This document shows, one piece after another, positions 8,344 through 17,754 of a DNA stretch of 64,000 bases. Numbering within the stretch: position 1 is the stretch's first letter; every line of letters starts with the position of its first letter. Made by a program: the position numbers and the translations under genes. This DNA comes from Acidimicrobiales bacterium. GTDB taxonomy: Bacteria; Actinomycetota; Acidimicrobiia; Acidimicrobiales; Poriferisodalaceae. Location of the stretch: the NCBI GenBank assembly GCA_041394185.1, contig JAWKIQ010000005.1, positions 279,007 to 343,006 on the forward strand, read 5' to 3'. A model generated the notes under the pieces. The model saw only the letters and a list, made by a program, of their open reading frames with translations, was not told the origin of the DNA and did no database searches.

Positions 8344-9156
8344 TCATCCAGCCTCGCCGTCGTCGGCCGCGGGCGGCTGCCACTCGGCGCGCAGGTCGCG
8401 AACCACTGGCAGGGTCGGAACGGCTACATCCATCTCCCAGCCGGTGCGGCCTTCGACGTCGAGCTTGTCCAGCACCGACGCCAGCGCGATCACCTTCAGG
8501 GAGAGGTCTTCGGCGGGGCCCAGCAGGATGCGGTCGGCGGTGTTCAGCGAGATCCACAACTCGCCCAGGTCGTCGCGGGCGACGCCCTCGACCCTGGGCT
8601 TGACCCGCTCGGGCAGCAACGCCACGACCTCTAGCAGTGCGGCGGAGTCGGTGGCCAGCGCCGAACCGGGCTCGCCCGCAGCGGCGATGCCGGAAAGCCG
8701 CGGCAGGTCGGTGCGGTCCGAGGGGCCCGACAAGACATGGCCACCTTCGTCGACCACCACCCAGACGTCTTGGCGGGTCATCACCAGCGCTGCTGCAGTG
8801 CGCTCGGTGATCGAGATCGAGACACTCCCCCACCACGACCGCTCGACCCTGGCATCGAGCACCCACGGCAATGATTCGAGCCGACTTGCGATAGTGGCCG
8901 GGTCGGCGTCGGACAGCGACGACCCGATGTCGATGCCGGCAACCTCAGACGCCTCTGCCATCGAGACCTGGTCCAGCCCCGACCACGAGATCGAATCGAC
9001 GTCGAACAACGAGGACCTGACGACGAACCATGCCAGAGCAACCACGAAGATGGTGCTCAGGCCGATTATCAACCTCCGCAGCCGGCGGCGGCCCTGGGCC
9101 CTCAGCACCGCGCTGCGGCGGGCGCGCAGCCGAGGATCTATCGAGACTGTGGTCAT
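8344..9156 (-). CDS. ftsQ: Cell division protein FtsQ (POTRA domain)
   Basis: Bitopic divisome protein linking FtsW/FtsI with FtsB/FtsL. The protein has 270 residues: a basic cytoplasmic N-terminus (RLRARRSAVLRAQGRRRLRR), one membrane helix (LIIGLSTIFVVALAWFVV), a POTRA domain (LFDVDSISWSGLDQVSMAEA, then LPWVLDARVERSW and VSISITERTAAALV), and a periplasmic beta domain (WVVVDEGGHVLSG). The start ATG overlaps the murB stop (ATGA, 9153-9156). It is the last gene before the ftsZ promoter gap. Confidence 0.95.
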   Translation of the reverse strand: MTTVSIDPRLRARRSAVLRAQGRRRLRRLIIGLSTIFVVALAWFVVRSSLFDVDSISWSGLDQVSMAEASEVAGIDIGSSLSDADPATIASRLESLPWVLDARVERSWWGSVSISITERTAAALVMTRQDVWVVVDEGGHVLSGPSDRTDLPRLSGIAAAGEPGSALATDSAALLEVVALLPERVKPRVEGVARDDLGELWISLNTADRILLGPAEDLSLKVIALASVLDKLDVEGRTGWEMDVAVPTLPVVRDLRAEWQPPAADDGEAG

Positions 9157-10133
9157 GGATTGCCTCCAGCAGCGTCCGACTCGTGGGCCAGGGCACCGGC
9201 TTCGAATCCCACGAGTCGTACCTCACTTCTGAGCCTGATGCCGTGATGCTCTTCAACCCGATCGGCGATCAGGCACATGAGAGCGAACACGTCGTCGGCA
9301 CGACCTCTGGGGTCGGCCTGGATGAAGTTTGCGTGTTTGGTCGAGACCTGGGCGGTGCCCAGTCGCATTCCCTTGAGGCCCGCTTCGTCGATCAACCGGC
9401 CGGCCGAGACCTGCCCCTCGTGCGGGTTCACGAACACCGAGCCCGCGTTCTGACCACCTGGCTGGTTCTCGCGCCTCCAGGTGACGATGTCGTGCAGGGT
9501 CTGTTCGCCTCGTGAACGGTCGCCTGGCGACAGCCGGAAGGTCGCCGATACCACCACGTGATGGGGCTCGATGTTCGAGCGCCTGAAGCCCAAACCCAAC
9601 TCGGACGGCGACCACGGGCCGAGCCGGCCGGTCGACAGATCGACGACGTCTGCCGAGACGATGGCCTCGGCCACGTCGGAGCCGTGCCCGCCCGCGTTCA
9701 TGCGAACCGCACCGCCCACACTGCCGGGCACACCCACCATCCACTCCAGGCCGGTCAGCCCCTCGGCGACGCTACGACGAGCCAACACCGGCATCAGCAC
9801 TGCCCCGCCGGCCTGAACTTCGACACCGGGCTGGTCGGCGCACGGCGAGATCGAGATGCCGTCGAAGCCTTCGGCCAGCGCTACTGCTATGCCGGGGAAG
9901 CCCGAATCGGCGACCAGCAGGTTCGAGCCGCGCCCGATGACCATGGTGGGCAACCCCGTGAGCTCGGCCACACGCCCGACATCGCACAGGGTCTGCACGT
10001 CTCGGGCTTCTACGAAGACCAGAGCGGGTCCGCCGACGCGGTAGGTGGTTCGTTCACCGAGGTTGACCCCGAACCTGGCCCTGTCGGCCAACACCTGCTC
10101 GGCAACCGTCACGGCGGCATCGAGGTCAGCCAT
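9153..10133 (-). CDS. murB: UDP-N-acetylenolpyruvoylglucosamine reductase MurB
   Basis: FAD-dependent enzyme that reduces the enolpyruvyl group to give UDP-MurNAc. Landmarks: TTYRVGGPA and VIGRGSNLLVADSGFPGIAV (FAD-binding), GLTGLEWMVGVPGSVGGAV RMNAG, NAGSVFVNP (NxGSxFxNP signature), SAGRLIDEAGLKGMRLG and the C-terminal HANFI motif. Length is about 326 aa. The frame allows TTG 10139 or GTG 10136, but ATG 10133 is preferred; it overlaps the end of murC by eight bases. Cytoplasmic. Confidence 0.96.
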   Translation of the reverse strand: MADLDAAVTVAEQVLADRARFGVNLGERTTYRVGGPALVFVEARDVQTLCDVGRVAELTGLPTMVIGRGSNLLVADSGFPGIAVALAEGFDGISISPCADQPGVEVQAGGAVLMPVLARRSVAEGLTGLEWMVGVPGSVGGAVRMNAGGHGSDVAEAIVSADVVDLSTGRLGPWSPSELGLGFRRSNIEPHHVVVSATFRLSPGDRSRGEQTLHDIVTWRRENQPGGQNAGSVFVNPHEGQVSAGRLIDEAGLKGMRLGTAQVSTKHANFIQADPRGRADDVFALMCLIADRVEEHHGIRLRSEVRLVGFEAGALAHESDAAGGNP

Positions 10134-11556
10134 CACCAACCCCGGCCGCTATCGGTTCGCCCGCGTCTGTGGGTGCCGGCGTGAGACGTTCGATCAGCTC
10201 GTCGGGCAGCGACGTCAGGTCGCCTGCGCCGAGGGTCAGGCAGATGTCGCCGGAGCGAAGCTCTCCCACCAGGTATCGCGTCAACTCGTCCCGGGTGGGC
10301 AGATAAGCCACGCGCGAGTACGGGTTCGAGTCGAGGATCGCGTCGGTGATGAGCATCCCCGTGATTCCCGGTCGCGGTTCTTCACCCGCCGGATAGATGT
10401 CGGTGATGACTGCCAGGTCGGCGTCGGTGAAGGCGTCGGCGAACTCGCGATGGACCGCAGCCGTGCGCGAATAGCGGTGGGGCTGGAACACGGCCACCAC
10501 CCGGCGCCAACCTCCGGCCTTGGCGGCAGACACCACCTCGGAAACCTCGCGCCCCAGGTGGGCATAGTCGTCGACGAAGGTCACCCCGGCCGCATCACCC
10601 CTGAACTCGAAACGACGAGCGACACCACCAAACCGTTCCAGACCCTTGCGGACGTCGGCGGGGTCGGCACCGAGCACGACCGCTGCCGTCCACGCAGCGG
10701 CGGCGTTGAGCACGTTGTGCATACCTGGCACCGGAAGCACCACGGGGCCGTGCACCTGACCGCCGTGCTGGATCGAGAACCTCGAAGATGTCTGCGAGAA
10801 CGAGACATCGACGATTCGGTGGTCGGCGTCGGCAGCCAAGCCGAAACTGACCGCACCGAGTTCGGCTCCGAGGCGGGATCCGATCGGGTCGTCGGCGCAG
10901 ACCACCCTTTGGCGGGCTCTGGCCATGAAGTCGCGGAACGCAGCGATGAGGTTCTCGAACGTTCCGTGGTATTCGAGGTGATCGCGATCGATGTTGGTAA
11001 CCACCGCCAGTTCGGTCTCGATGCCCAGAAACGTGCCGTCCGACTCGTCGGCCTCGACCACGAACAGATCGCCCATGTCGTCCCACACAGATCCCGAACC
11101 GATCTCGTTGACGTCGCCGCCGACGATGAACGACGGGTGCATGCCGGCGTCGATCAGCGCGACGGCCAACATCGACGTTGTGGTCGTCTTGCCGTGGGTG
11201 CCCGCAACCGACACGGTCCGTCGCAACCGCGAGATGCCACCAAGCGTCTCGATGCGGTGCAGCACGGGAATGCCGGCCTGGCGTGCCGCAGCCAGCTCGA
11301 TGTTGCGCTCGGGGATGGCGGTCGACGCGATGACAGCATCGACCCCCTCGACCAGGGCCGGGTCATGGCCGACGGTTACCTCCACACCCAACGATCGCAG
11401 CCTGGTGAGGCCTGCCGAATCCTTCAGGTCGCTTCCCGAAACATGGTGGCCCTGGGCCGCAAGCACGGCTGCTATCGGGTTCATACCCGGGCCGCCCACA
11501 CCCACCAGGTGAAGCCGGCGGGGCGTGGACAGATCGAGAACCTCATCGGCGCCCAT
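10126..11556 (-). CDS. murC: UDP-N-acetylmuramate-L-alanine ligase MurC
   Basis: ATP-dependent ligase that adds L-Ala to UDP-MurNAc. It has 476 residues with the three Mur-ligase domains: N-terminal Rossmann (RRLHLVGVGGPGMNPIAAVL), the central P-loop (VAGTHGKTTTTSML, then FIVGGDVNE and VVEADESDGTFL), and the C-terminal domain (FVDDYAHLGREV, VFQPHRYSRT). The family usually has DDYAHHP; here the second His is Leu (DDYAHLG). The start ATG overlaps the end of murG by 14 nt. Confidence 0.97.
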   Translation of the reverse strand: MGADEVLDLSTPRRLHLVGVGGPGMNPIAAVLAAQGHHVSGSDLKDSAGLTRLRSLGVEVTVGHDPALVEGVDAVIASTAIPERNIELAAARQAGIPVLHRIETLGGISRLRRTVSVAGTHGKTTTTSMLAVALIDAGMHPSFIVGGDVNEIGSGSVWDDMGDLFVVEADESDGTFLGIETELAVVTNIDRDHLEYHGTFENLIAAFRDFMARARQRVVCADDPIGSRLGAELGAVSFGLAADADHRIVDVSFSQTSSRFSIQHGGQVHGPVVLPVPGMHNVLNAAAAWTAAVVLGADPADVRKGLERFGGVARRFEFRGDAAGVTFVDDYAHLGREVSEVVSAAKAGGWRRVVAVFQPHRYSRTAAVHREFADAFTDADLAVITDIYPAGEEPRPGITGMLITDAILDSNPYSRVAYLPTRDELTRYLVGELRSGDICLTLGAGDLTSLPDELIERLTPAPTDAGEPIAAGVGDG

Positions 11557-12685
11557 CGGCGACCTCCATCACGATCGATGCAATTTCGTCGGCGGCGTCT
11601 GGTCTTCCCAGTGCGCGGGCCGCCTTCGACATGGTCTCACGCCGAGCCGCCCCCGAGGGGCCCAACAACGGCGCCAACTGCGACTCGAGCTCGTCCGCAT
11701 CGAGATCGGCGTCTGACACGACGATGGCCGCTCCGGCCTCGACCATGGCCCTGGCGTTAGCTCGTTGGGCGTCGTTGGGCGCTATCGGCAGCGGCACCAA
11801 CAGCGCGGGCAGACCCATGGCGCCCAGCTCGGCCACGGCCATGCCGCCGGCCCGACACACCGCCAGATCTGCAGCGGCCAATACGTGGGGCATGCGATCT
11901 TCGAACTGAACTGCCTGATACTGCAGACGCCGACCCGACAGCGCCGCGACCCTGGGTTCTAGGTCGGCCCAGTCTCTCCTTCCGATCACGTGATGGATGG
12001 TCACGTCGTCGCGGTCGGCCCAGCGCTCGGCCAGGTCCAACACGGCGTGGTTGATGCGCCGGGCCCCTAAAGAGCCGCCGAAGGCTGCGACGATTGTCGT
12101 GTCGGCCGATAGCGCCAGCGACTGTGCAGCACTTGCCCTCGCCTGGTCGGGCTCGTCGGCGACCTGCCTGGCAGCAGCGCGCATGGCGTCGGTCAAAGGG
12201 TTTCCGGTGACCACCTCGTGGCGAAGCCCGGTGCCCGGAACCGGCACAGAGGCGGCGACGGCGAACCTCGAGGCCAGCCGGTTGGCCAGGCTGGGTGTTG
12301 CGTTCTGTTCCTGGATGACGATGGGCGTGCGCGAAACGATTGCGCCCACCACGGCAGGCACGGCCGCGTACCCGCCCAACGACACCACCACGTCTGGTCG
12401 CAGGCGTCGAATGATGCCCATGCCCCGAACGACCGCTCGTGCGATGCCCAACGTGTTGGAGATGTTGGCCAGGGTCAGCTTGCGCTCTATGCCGCGTCCG
12501 GGCAGCACGGAAAGGGCGAAGCCCGCAGCAGGCACGGCCTCGACCTCCATCCCCCGCTCGCTGCCGACCCAGTGGATCGACTCGACCGGTGCGCCCGCCG
12601 CCACCAACGCTCGGGCTACAGCGAGGCCGGGCACCACGTGGCCACCGGTTCCGCCACCGGCGATGACGAAGCGGGTGGCGCTCAC
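11543..12685 (-). CDS. murG: UDP-GlcNAc:lipid I GlcNAc transferase MurG
   Basis: Membrane-associated GT28 enzyme that converts lipid I to lipid II. About 380 aa. Landmarks: FVIAGGGTGGHVVPGLA (glycine loop 1), VVSLGGYAAVPAVVGAI, IVIQEQNATPSLANRL, AAFGGSLGARRIN (glycine loop 3), and CRAGGMAVAELGAMGLPALL (UDP-GlcNAc pocket). The open frame runs far upstream, but that part lies over ftsW. I chose GTG 12685 because the protein begins there and it makes the GTGA overlap with the ftsW stop. Confidence 0.96.
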   Translation of the reverse strand: MSATRFVIAGGGTGGHVVPGLAVARALVAAGAPVESIHWVGSERGMEVEAVPAAGFALSVLPGRGIERKLTLANISNTLGIARAVVRGMGIIRRLRPDVVVSLGGYAAVPAVVGAIVSRTPIVIQEQNATPSLANRLASRFAVAASVPVPGTGLRHEVVTGNPLTDAMRAAARQVADEPDQARASAAQSLALSADTTIVAAFGGSLGARRINHAVLDLAERWADRDDVTIHHVIGRRDWADLEPRVAALSGRRLQYQAVQFEDRMPHVLAAADLAVCRAGGMAVAELGAMGLPALLVPLPIAPNDAQRANARAMVEAGAAIVVSDADLDADELESQLAPLLGPSGAARRETMSKAARALGRPDAADEIASIVMEVADGRR

Positions 12686-13872
12686 GACTGGCCGGCGCGG
12701 GCGCCCACCTCGCGCGAGATGTTCAGCAGGATGCCGGCCGCGGCCATGTTGACGATCAGGGACGAGCCGCCGAACGAAACGAACGGCAGGGTCACGCCGG
12801 TGATTGGGAGCAAACCGACCACCCCACCGATGTTGACGAACGCCTGGATGCAGAACCACGCAGTAATGCCCGCGGCCAGCAGTTGACCGAACAGATCGGG
12901 GGCGTGCAGTGCGGTGCGAAAGCCCAGGAGCGCAAAGAAGAACACCAGCAGCAGGATCGTCATCGTGCCGATGAGGCCCAACTCTTCGCCGATGATGGCA
13001 AAGATGAAGTCGGTGTGGCTGTTGGGCAGATACCCCCACTTGACCCGCGACTGGCCCAGCCCCATGCCGTCGAGGCCTCCGTTGGCGAGACCGGTCAGAG
13101 ATTGCAGCGTTTGCCAACCGGTGTCCGACGCATCGGACCACGGGTCGGTGAAGGCCAACAGCCTCCGGCGGCGATAGGGCGCCACGATTGCGGCCACGAC
13201 CGCACCCGACGCACCGATAGCCGTCAGCGTCGCCAGAGGAAGCAGTGGCACTCCTGCGGCGAACAACATCGACATCACGATGCAGCCCAAGATGATCGTG
13301 GTTCCGAGGTCGGGCTCGACGAACACCAGCAAAGCCAGGGGCAAGAACCACACCAACACCGGATGCAGGCTGCGACGCCGGTCGCCGATGTGACGCTCGC
13401 GGTCGCTCAACAGCTTGGCGACGAACACGATCACCGTCAGCTTCGCCAGCTCGGACGGCTGCATGCGCATTGGGCCGAACGCCAGCCAGCGCGTCGAGCC
13501 GCCTCCCTCGAGACCCATCAAGAACACCAGGCCGAGCAGGGCATAGGTGAGGTAATAGGCCGGCCGGGCGACCCTCCCCCAGAAGTGGTACCGGATCGAC
13601 GAGGCGACGAAGAACACGACAGCGCCGGCGGCGACCCACACGACCTGGCGCGAGAAGTACCAACTGGCGCTGTTGTCTTCCTGGATGGCCGCCACGCTGG
13701 ACGCAGACAGCACCATGACCAGGCCGAACAGGTTGAATGCCAGCACCAGCACCAGGATGAAGCCCGAGGTCAGGTCGGCATGGTGTTGTCCGACCCGCGC
13801 CGCGGCCCCGGCGTTGTCACGCCCTGGTCGGCGAGGTTTGGTGTCTGTTGTCGACAGACCGACAGTGGTCAT
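12682..13872 (-). CDS. ftsW: Septal peptidoglycan polymerase FtsW (SEDS)
   Basis: SEDS-family glycosyltransferase that partners with FtsI. About 396 aa with some ten membrane segments, starting LTSGFILVLVLAFNLFGLVM. Landmarks: LSASSVAAIQEDNSASWYF, RWLAFGPMRMQPSELAKL, FVEPDLGTTIIL, and the family signature FVNIGGVVGLLPITGVTLPF followed by VSFGGSSL. The frame extends upstream to 13959, but ATG 13872 (MTTVGLS) follows an AAGGA Shine-Dalgarno by six bases just after the murD stop, so it is preferred. Confidence 0.96.
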   Translation of the reverse strand: MTTVGLSTTDTKPRRPGRDNAGAAARVGQHHADLTSGFILVLVLAFNLFGLVMVLSASSVAAIQEDNSASWYFSRQVVWVAAGAVVFFVASSIRYHFWGRVARPAYYLTYALLGLVFLMGLEGGGSTRWLAFGPMRMQPSELAKLTVIVFVAKLLSDRERHIGDRRRSLHPVLVWFLPLALLVFVEPDLGTTIILGCIVMSMLFAAGVPLLPLATLTAIGASGAVVAAIVAPYRRRRLLAFTDPWSDASDTGWQTLQSLTGLANGGLDGMGLGQSRVKWGYLPNSHTDFIFAIIGEELGLIGTMTILLLVFFFALLGFRTALHAPDLFGQLLAAGITAWFCIQAFVNIGGVVGLLPITGVTLPFVSFGGSSLIVNMAAAGILLNISREVGARAGQS

Positions 13873-13880
13873 CGTGTTCC

Positions 13881-15236
13881 TTATGCGAGTGACTCGACGA
13901 GGCGGGTGAAATCGAGGCCGCGCTCGACGTAGTTGGTGTACCAGTCGTACGACGCACACGAGGGCGACAACACGACAGATCCTCCGGGCACGGCGCGCCG
14001 ACGGGCCAGCGATACCGCTTCGGACATCGAGGTGGCCGAGTCGACGGGAACCAGGCCGTCGAAGACGTCGGCCACGGCGGCTGCGGACTCGCCGATGGCC
14101 ACCACCCCCACCAGGCGGTCGGCGATGGTCGACAAGACGCCCAGGTCCAGCCCCTTGTTGCGGCCTCCGCAGATGAGGACCGCGTCGGTGAGCCCCGATA
14201 CCGCGGCCAGGGTGGCGTCGGGCGTGGTGGCCTTGCTGTCGTCATACCACGCAACGCCGTCGATCAGTCCGACCAGCGACATGCGATGAGGCAGTCCAAC
14301 GAACTCGGTGAGTTCTGTGGCGATGGCCTCGGCTGAAGCTCCGATGTGGTGGGCCACCGCGGCGGCCGCGGCAGCGTTCGCGAGATCGTGGGGCAGGCGG
14401 CGCGGCACGTCGGCCTCGGCGACCAGCGCGTCACCGTGCAGCGACAAGACACCACCAACCCATGCGACGTCGCCTTCGCCCAGCCCGAACCTGACGATCG
14501 TGCGCTCGCTGCGCAGGGCATGTGACCTGATCAGTTCGTCCGACGCCGGCACCACCGCGATCGGCTCGCGACCTTGGGCGCGCACTTGCGCTGCGTTGGC
14601 GAAGATACGCGCCTTTGCCGCGGCATAGGCGTCCATGTCCGGGTGCCAGTCGAGGTGATCCGGTGCCAGGTTCAGCCACGCTGCAACAGTGGGTGCAAAC
14701 AGCTCGACGGTCTCGAGCCGAAACGACGACGCCTCGACCACGAACACGTCGGTGGCCGGATCTCCGGTGCGGTCGATGGCCTCGACCAGCGGAGTGTCGA
14801 CGTTGCCGGCCGCCACCGCACCGATGCCGCTGCGGCGCAGCATCGACGTGACCAGCGAGGTCACCGTGGTCTTGCCGTTGGTGCCGGTGATGGCGGCGAT
14901 GGGCCGATCGTCCCAAGCCGCGGCGAGGTCGAGCTCGCTGACGATCGGCACCCCGGCCTGATCGGCTACGCGCCAGATCGGATGGTGGCGCGGAACGCCC
15001 GGGCTGGGGACGACGATCTGGGCCGCTTCGACCAGCTGCGACAGCGCCTGGTCGCCCGGCGCCTCGTACAGCTCGATGCCGCGGTCGTTTGCCGCCAGCC
15101 TGGCGGCCTCGGATGGCCGGTCGTCGACGGCAACCACCTGCACCCCGCGGCGCAGCATGGCATCGACCACGGCGCGCCCGGTGACGGCCAGCCCCACAAC
15201 CAGCACGTCGGACAGTTGATCGAGATCGTGGGTCAC
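13881..15236 (-). CDS. murD: UDP-MurNAc-L-alanine:D-glutamate ligase MurD
   Basis: Adds D-Glu to UDP-MurNAc-Ala. About 451 aa. Landmarks: DVLVVGLAVTGRAVVDAML (N-terminal Rossmann), IAAITGTNGKTTVTSLV (P-loop), FVVEASSFRLETV, LAPDHLDWHPDMDAYAAAKA, LPHRMSLVG, WYDDSKATTPDATLAAV and LICGGRNKGLDL. The open frame runs to 15902 across mraY; GTG 15236 makes a GTGA overlap with the mraY stop and starts the conserved region. Confidence 0.96.
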   Translation of the reverse strand: MTHDLDQLSDVLVVGLAVTGRAVVDAMLRRGVQVVAVDDRPSEAARLAANDRGIELYEAPGDQALSQLVEAAQIVVPSPGVPRHHPIWRVADQAGVPIVSELDLAAAWDDRPIAAITGTNGKTTVTSLVTSMLRRSGIGAVAAGNVDTPLVEAIDRTGDPATDVFVVEASSFRLETVELFAPTVAAWLNLAPDHLDWHPDMDAYAAAKARIFANAAQVRAQGREPIAVVPASDELIRSHALRSERTIVRFGLGEGDVAWVGGVLSLHGDALVAEADVPRRLPHDLANAAAAAAVAHHIGASAEAIATELTEFVGLPHRMSLVGLIDGVAWYDDSKATTPDATLAAVSGLTDAVLICGGRNKGLDLGVLSTIADRLVGVVAIGESAAAVADVFDGLVPVDSATSMSEAVSLARRRAVPGGSVVLSPSCASYDWYTNYVERGLDFTRLVESLA

Positions 15237-16297
15237 TGCACACCCACCAACGTGGGCACCGGGTCGGTACCGCCGATGTTGATGAAGTCTGCATAGAACA
15301 GACCGATCGCCAGCATCACGAACAGGCCGTTGATGATCCACAGCCGGATCAGAACAGTGGTCTCGGGCCACCCGGCCAGCTCGAAGTGATGGTGGATGGG
15401 CGCCATCCTGAACACTCGCTTGCCCGTGGCCTTGAAGCTGGCCACCTGCATCATCACCGAGATCGTCTCCAGTAGGTACAGCCCACCGATGATCGGCAGC
15501 AGTAGCTGGGTGTCGAGCATCAGCGCCAGGGCCGCCAGCCCGCTGCCGATGGCTAACGAGCCGGTGTCGCCCATGAACACCCTGGCCGGCGGAGCGTTCC
15601 ACCAGAGGAACCCGATGCAGGCACCCGCCATGGCCACAGCCACGATGGCCAGGTCCAGACCGTGGTTGACCTCGGTGTAGATGTCGGGGTTCCGGAACGC
15701 GGTCAACCCGATGACCCCGAATGCCGCGAAGGCCACCGCACCGCTGCCGCCCGCAAGGCCGTCGAGGCCGTCGGTGAGGTTCACCGCGTTGGACATCGAC
15801 AAGATGATGAAGACCGCCCAGATTCCCCAGCCGAGATCGCCCAGTTCCCAGCCCGGCGAATCGAAACGAACGAACGACAAAGTGGTGCGGGCGCTGGCCC
15901 ACTGGGTCGACAGCACCGCGAACAACACGGCCACCGAGAACAAGCCGACCATCTTGGCCCGCTTGTTGAGCCCCAGGTTTCTGGCCTGGCTGACCTTGAG
16001 ATAGTCATCGAGCATGCCCACACATGCCGCACCGACGATGGTCACCATCACGGTGATGCCGCTGTGGGTGAAGATTGTCTCGGACCTGACGTGGCTGGCC
16101 ATGTACCCGGCCAGCGCACCCAGAACCAGGGTCACCCCGCCCATGGTCGGGGTACCCGCCTTGGTGAGGTGGCCCTCGGGGCCGTCGAGCCGTATCGGCT
16201 GGCCGACACCGCGCGACTGCAGCCAGGGAATCAGGTAACGGGTGGCCACCAGGGCGACACCCATCGAGATGGTTGCGGACAACAGCAGGGAGATCAT
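15233..16297 (-). CDS. mraY: Phospho-MurNAc-pentapeptide transferase MraY
   Basis: Integral membrane enzyme that makes lipid I on undecaprenyl phosphate. It has 354 residues and about ten membrane helices. Landmarks: the early segment TKAGTPTMGGV, the aspartate motifs MLDDYLKVSQARNLGLNKRAK and NAVNLTDGLDGLAGG, the GDTGSLAIGSGLAALAL segment, and APIHHHFELAGWPETTV (HHHFE motif). Its ATG overlaps the murE stop by four bases (ATGA at 16294-16297), so nothing lies where murF normally sits. Confidence 0.97.
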   Translation of the reverse strand: MISLLLSATISMGVALVATRYLIPWLQSRGVGQPIRLDGPEGHLTKAGTPTMGGVTLVLGALAGYMASHVRSETIFTHSGITVMVTIVGAACVGMLDDYLKVSQARNLGLNKRAKMVGLFSVAVLFAVLSTQWASARTTLSFVRFDSPGWELGDLGWGIWAVFIILSMSNAVNLTDGLDGLAGGSGAVAFAAFGVIGLTAFRNPDIYTEVNHGLDLAIVAVAMAGACIGFLWWNAPPARVFMGDTGSLAIGSGLAALALMLDTQLLLPIIGGLYLLETISVMMQVASFKATGKRVFRMAPIHHHFELAGWPETTVLIRLWIINGLFVMLAIGLFYADFINIGGTDPVPTLVGVQ

Positions 16298-17753
16298 CCG
16301 CCGCTCCTGACTTTGCGGCGTTCGAGCGCCTCGGCCGCGACGGCGACGTCATCGAAGTCGTGTCGCTGGTCGCCGACGATCTGGTAGGTCTCGTGTCCCT
16401 TGCCTGCGATCAGAACCAGCTCGCCAGGGTGGCTTCGGCGACGGCGATGTCGATCGCCAACGCCCTGTCGGGCTCGATCCGCATGCGATCCCTGTCTAGG
16501 CATCCAGCGACGATCTGGTCGATGATCGCAAGTGGTTGCTCTGACCGGGGGTTGTCGGAGGTGACCACAACACGGTCTGCGAGCCGGCAAGCGACCTCGC
16601 CCATCTGTGGCCGTTTCGACCTGTCCCTGTCGCCCCCTGCACCGAACACGACTGTCAGCGGACCCCTGGCCAGTTCCCTTGCCGCTGCGAGGGCGGCCTC
16701 CAGAGCGTCTGGCTTGTGCGAATAGTCCACGACGACGTCGATGTCGGCGCCTTCGACGCGGACGCGCTCGAACCGGCCACGCACCGACTTCAACGATTCG
16801 AGGCCGGCGGCCATGGCATCGTCGTCGACACCCAATCGCTCGGCCACCGCGCAGGCGCCCACAGCATTGGAGACATTGAACCGACCCGGCAGGTGCACGC
16901 GCATTGTGCGACCGTTGCGGACGAACGTAGACCCATCGGGGCCCATCAGAACATCGTTCACGTGGGACAAAGAGTAGGCCTCACGCGGGCACAGGTCGGG
17001 GTCGGTGTCGGCCAGGAGGCGCCGACCCCACTCGTCGTCCGAACACACCAGGCCCAGCTTCGAACGCGACCGCTGGAACAGCTGCCGTTTGGCAAGGAAG
17101 TAGTCGTCGAGGTCGGCGTGGAAGTCGAGATGGTCGACGCCCAGGTTGGTGAAGACGGCAACGTCGAATTCGACCCCATCGACCCGGTGCAAGCTGAGGG
17201 CGTGGGACGAGACCTCCATGGCCACGGCGGCGACCTGCGGAGGCTGCTTGGCGAGCCAACGGTGCAGGTCGGTCGACTCGGGAGTGGTCAACGAGCCGCT
17301 GAGCGTTCCCGACACGGCCGTAGGGCGGCCGGCGGCGGCCAATATCGCAGCGATCATGTGTGTTGTGGTGGTCTTGCCTGCGGTGCCGGTCACCGCCACC
17401 ATCGCCAGGCCCCGGGACGCCGTCTGCCACACCTGGGCGGCCAACAAACCCATGGTGGCCCTGACGTCGGACACCAACACCTGCACCACGCCACCAGCGT
17501 CGGGCCCAAGGACAAGGGGGCGCTCCACCAGAACCGCCACCGCTCCGGCAGCCACCGCCGAGGTGGCGTGGTCGTGGCCGTCCGTGCGCTCGCCGGGAAC
17601 ACATGCGAACAGTGCACCTGGTTCGCAGCGACGGCTGTCGTGGACGACGTCGTTGACTTCGACATCGGCCGCGGCAACGCCGGCGGGTTCACCGCCGGCG
17701 TCGAGCAGTTCGGCTGAGACCGATGCACCTTTCAGCACGTCGCCGATGCGCAA
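16294..17753 (-). CDS. murE: UDP-MurNAc-tripeptide synthetase MurE, with one-base frameshift
   Basis: Adds the third stem-peptide residue; TSDNPRSEQP carries the DNPR motif of meso-diaminopimelate-adding enzymes. P-loop VTGTAGKTTTTHMIAAIL; also VTNLGVDHLDFHADLDDYFLAK-type and DYSHKPDALE motifs. The reading frame breaks near 16427-16429. Upstream codons end EATLASWF-stop at 16410, while ELVLIAGKGHETYQIVG and RHDFDDVAVAAEALERRK continue in another frame to a stop overlapping mraY. Adding one C to the CCC run (ggg on the plus strand) restores EATPGELVLIAGKGHETYQ. The gene is essential, so an assembly or read error is most likely. The start is TTG 17753, with GGGGGG about 7 nt upstream. Confidence 0.93.
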
Positions 17754-17754
17754 C

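Noticed and set aside
12686..13663. Long N-terminal extension of the murG frame
   Set aside because: It overlaps ftsW in another frame; the MurG domain begins at GTG 12685 with a GTGA overlap.
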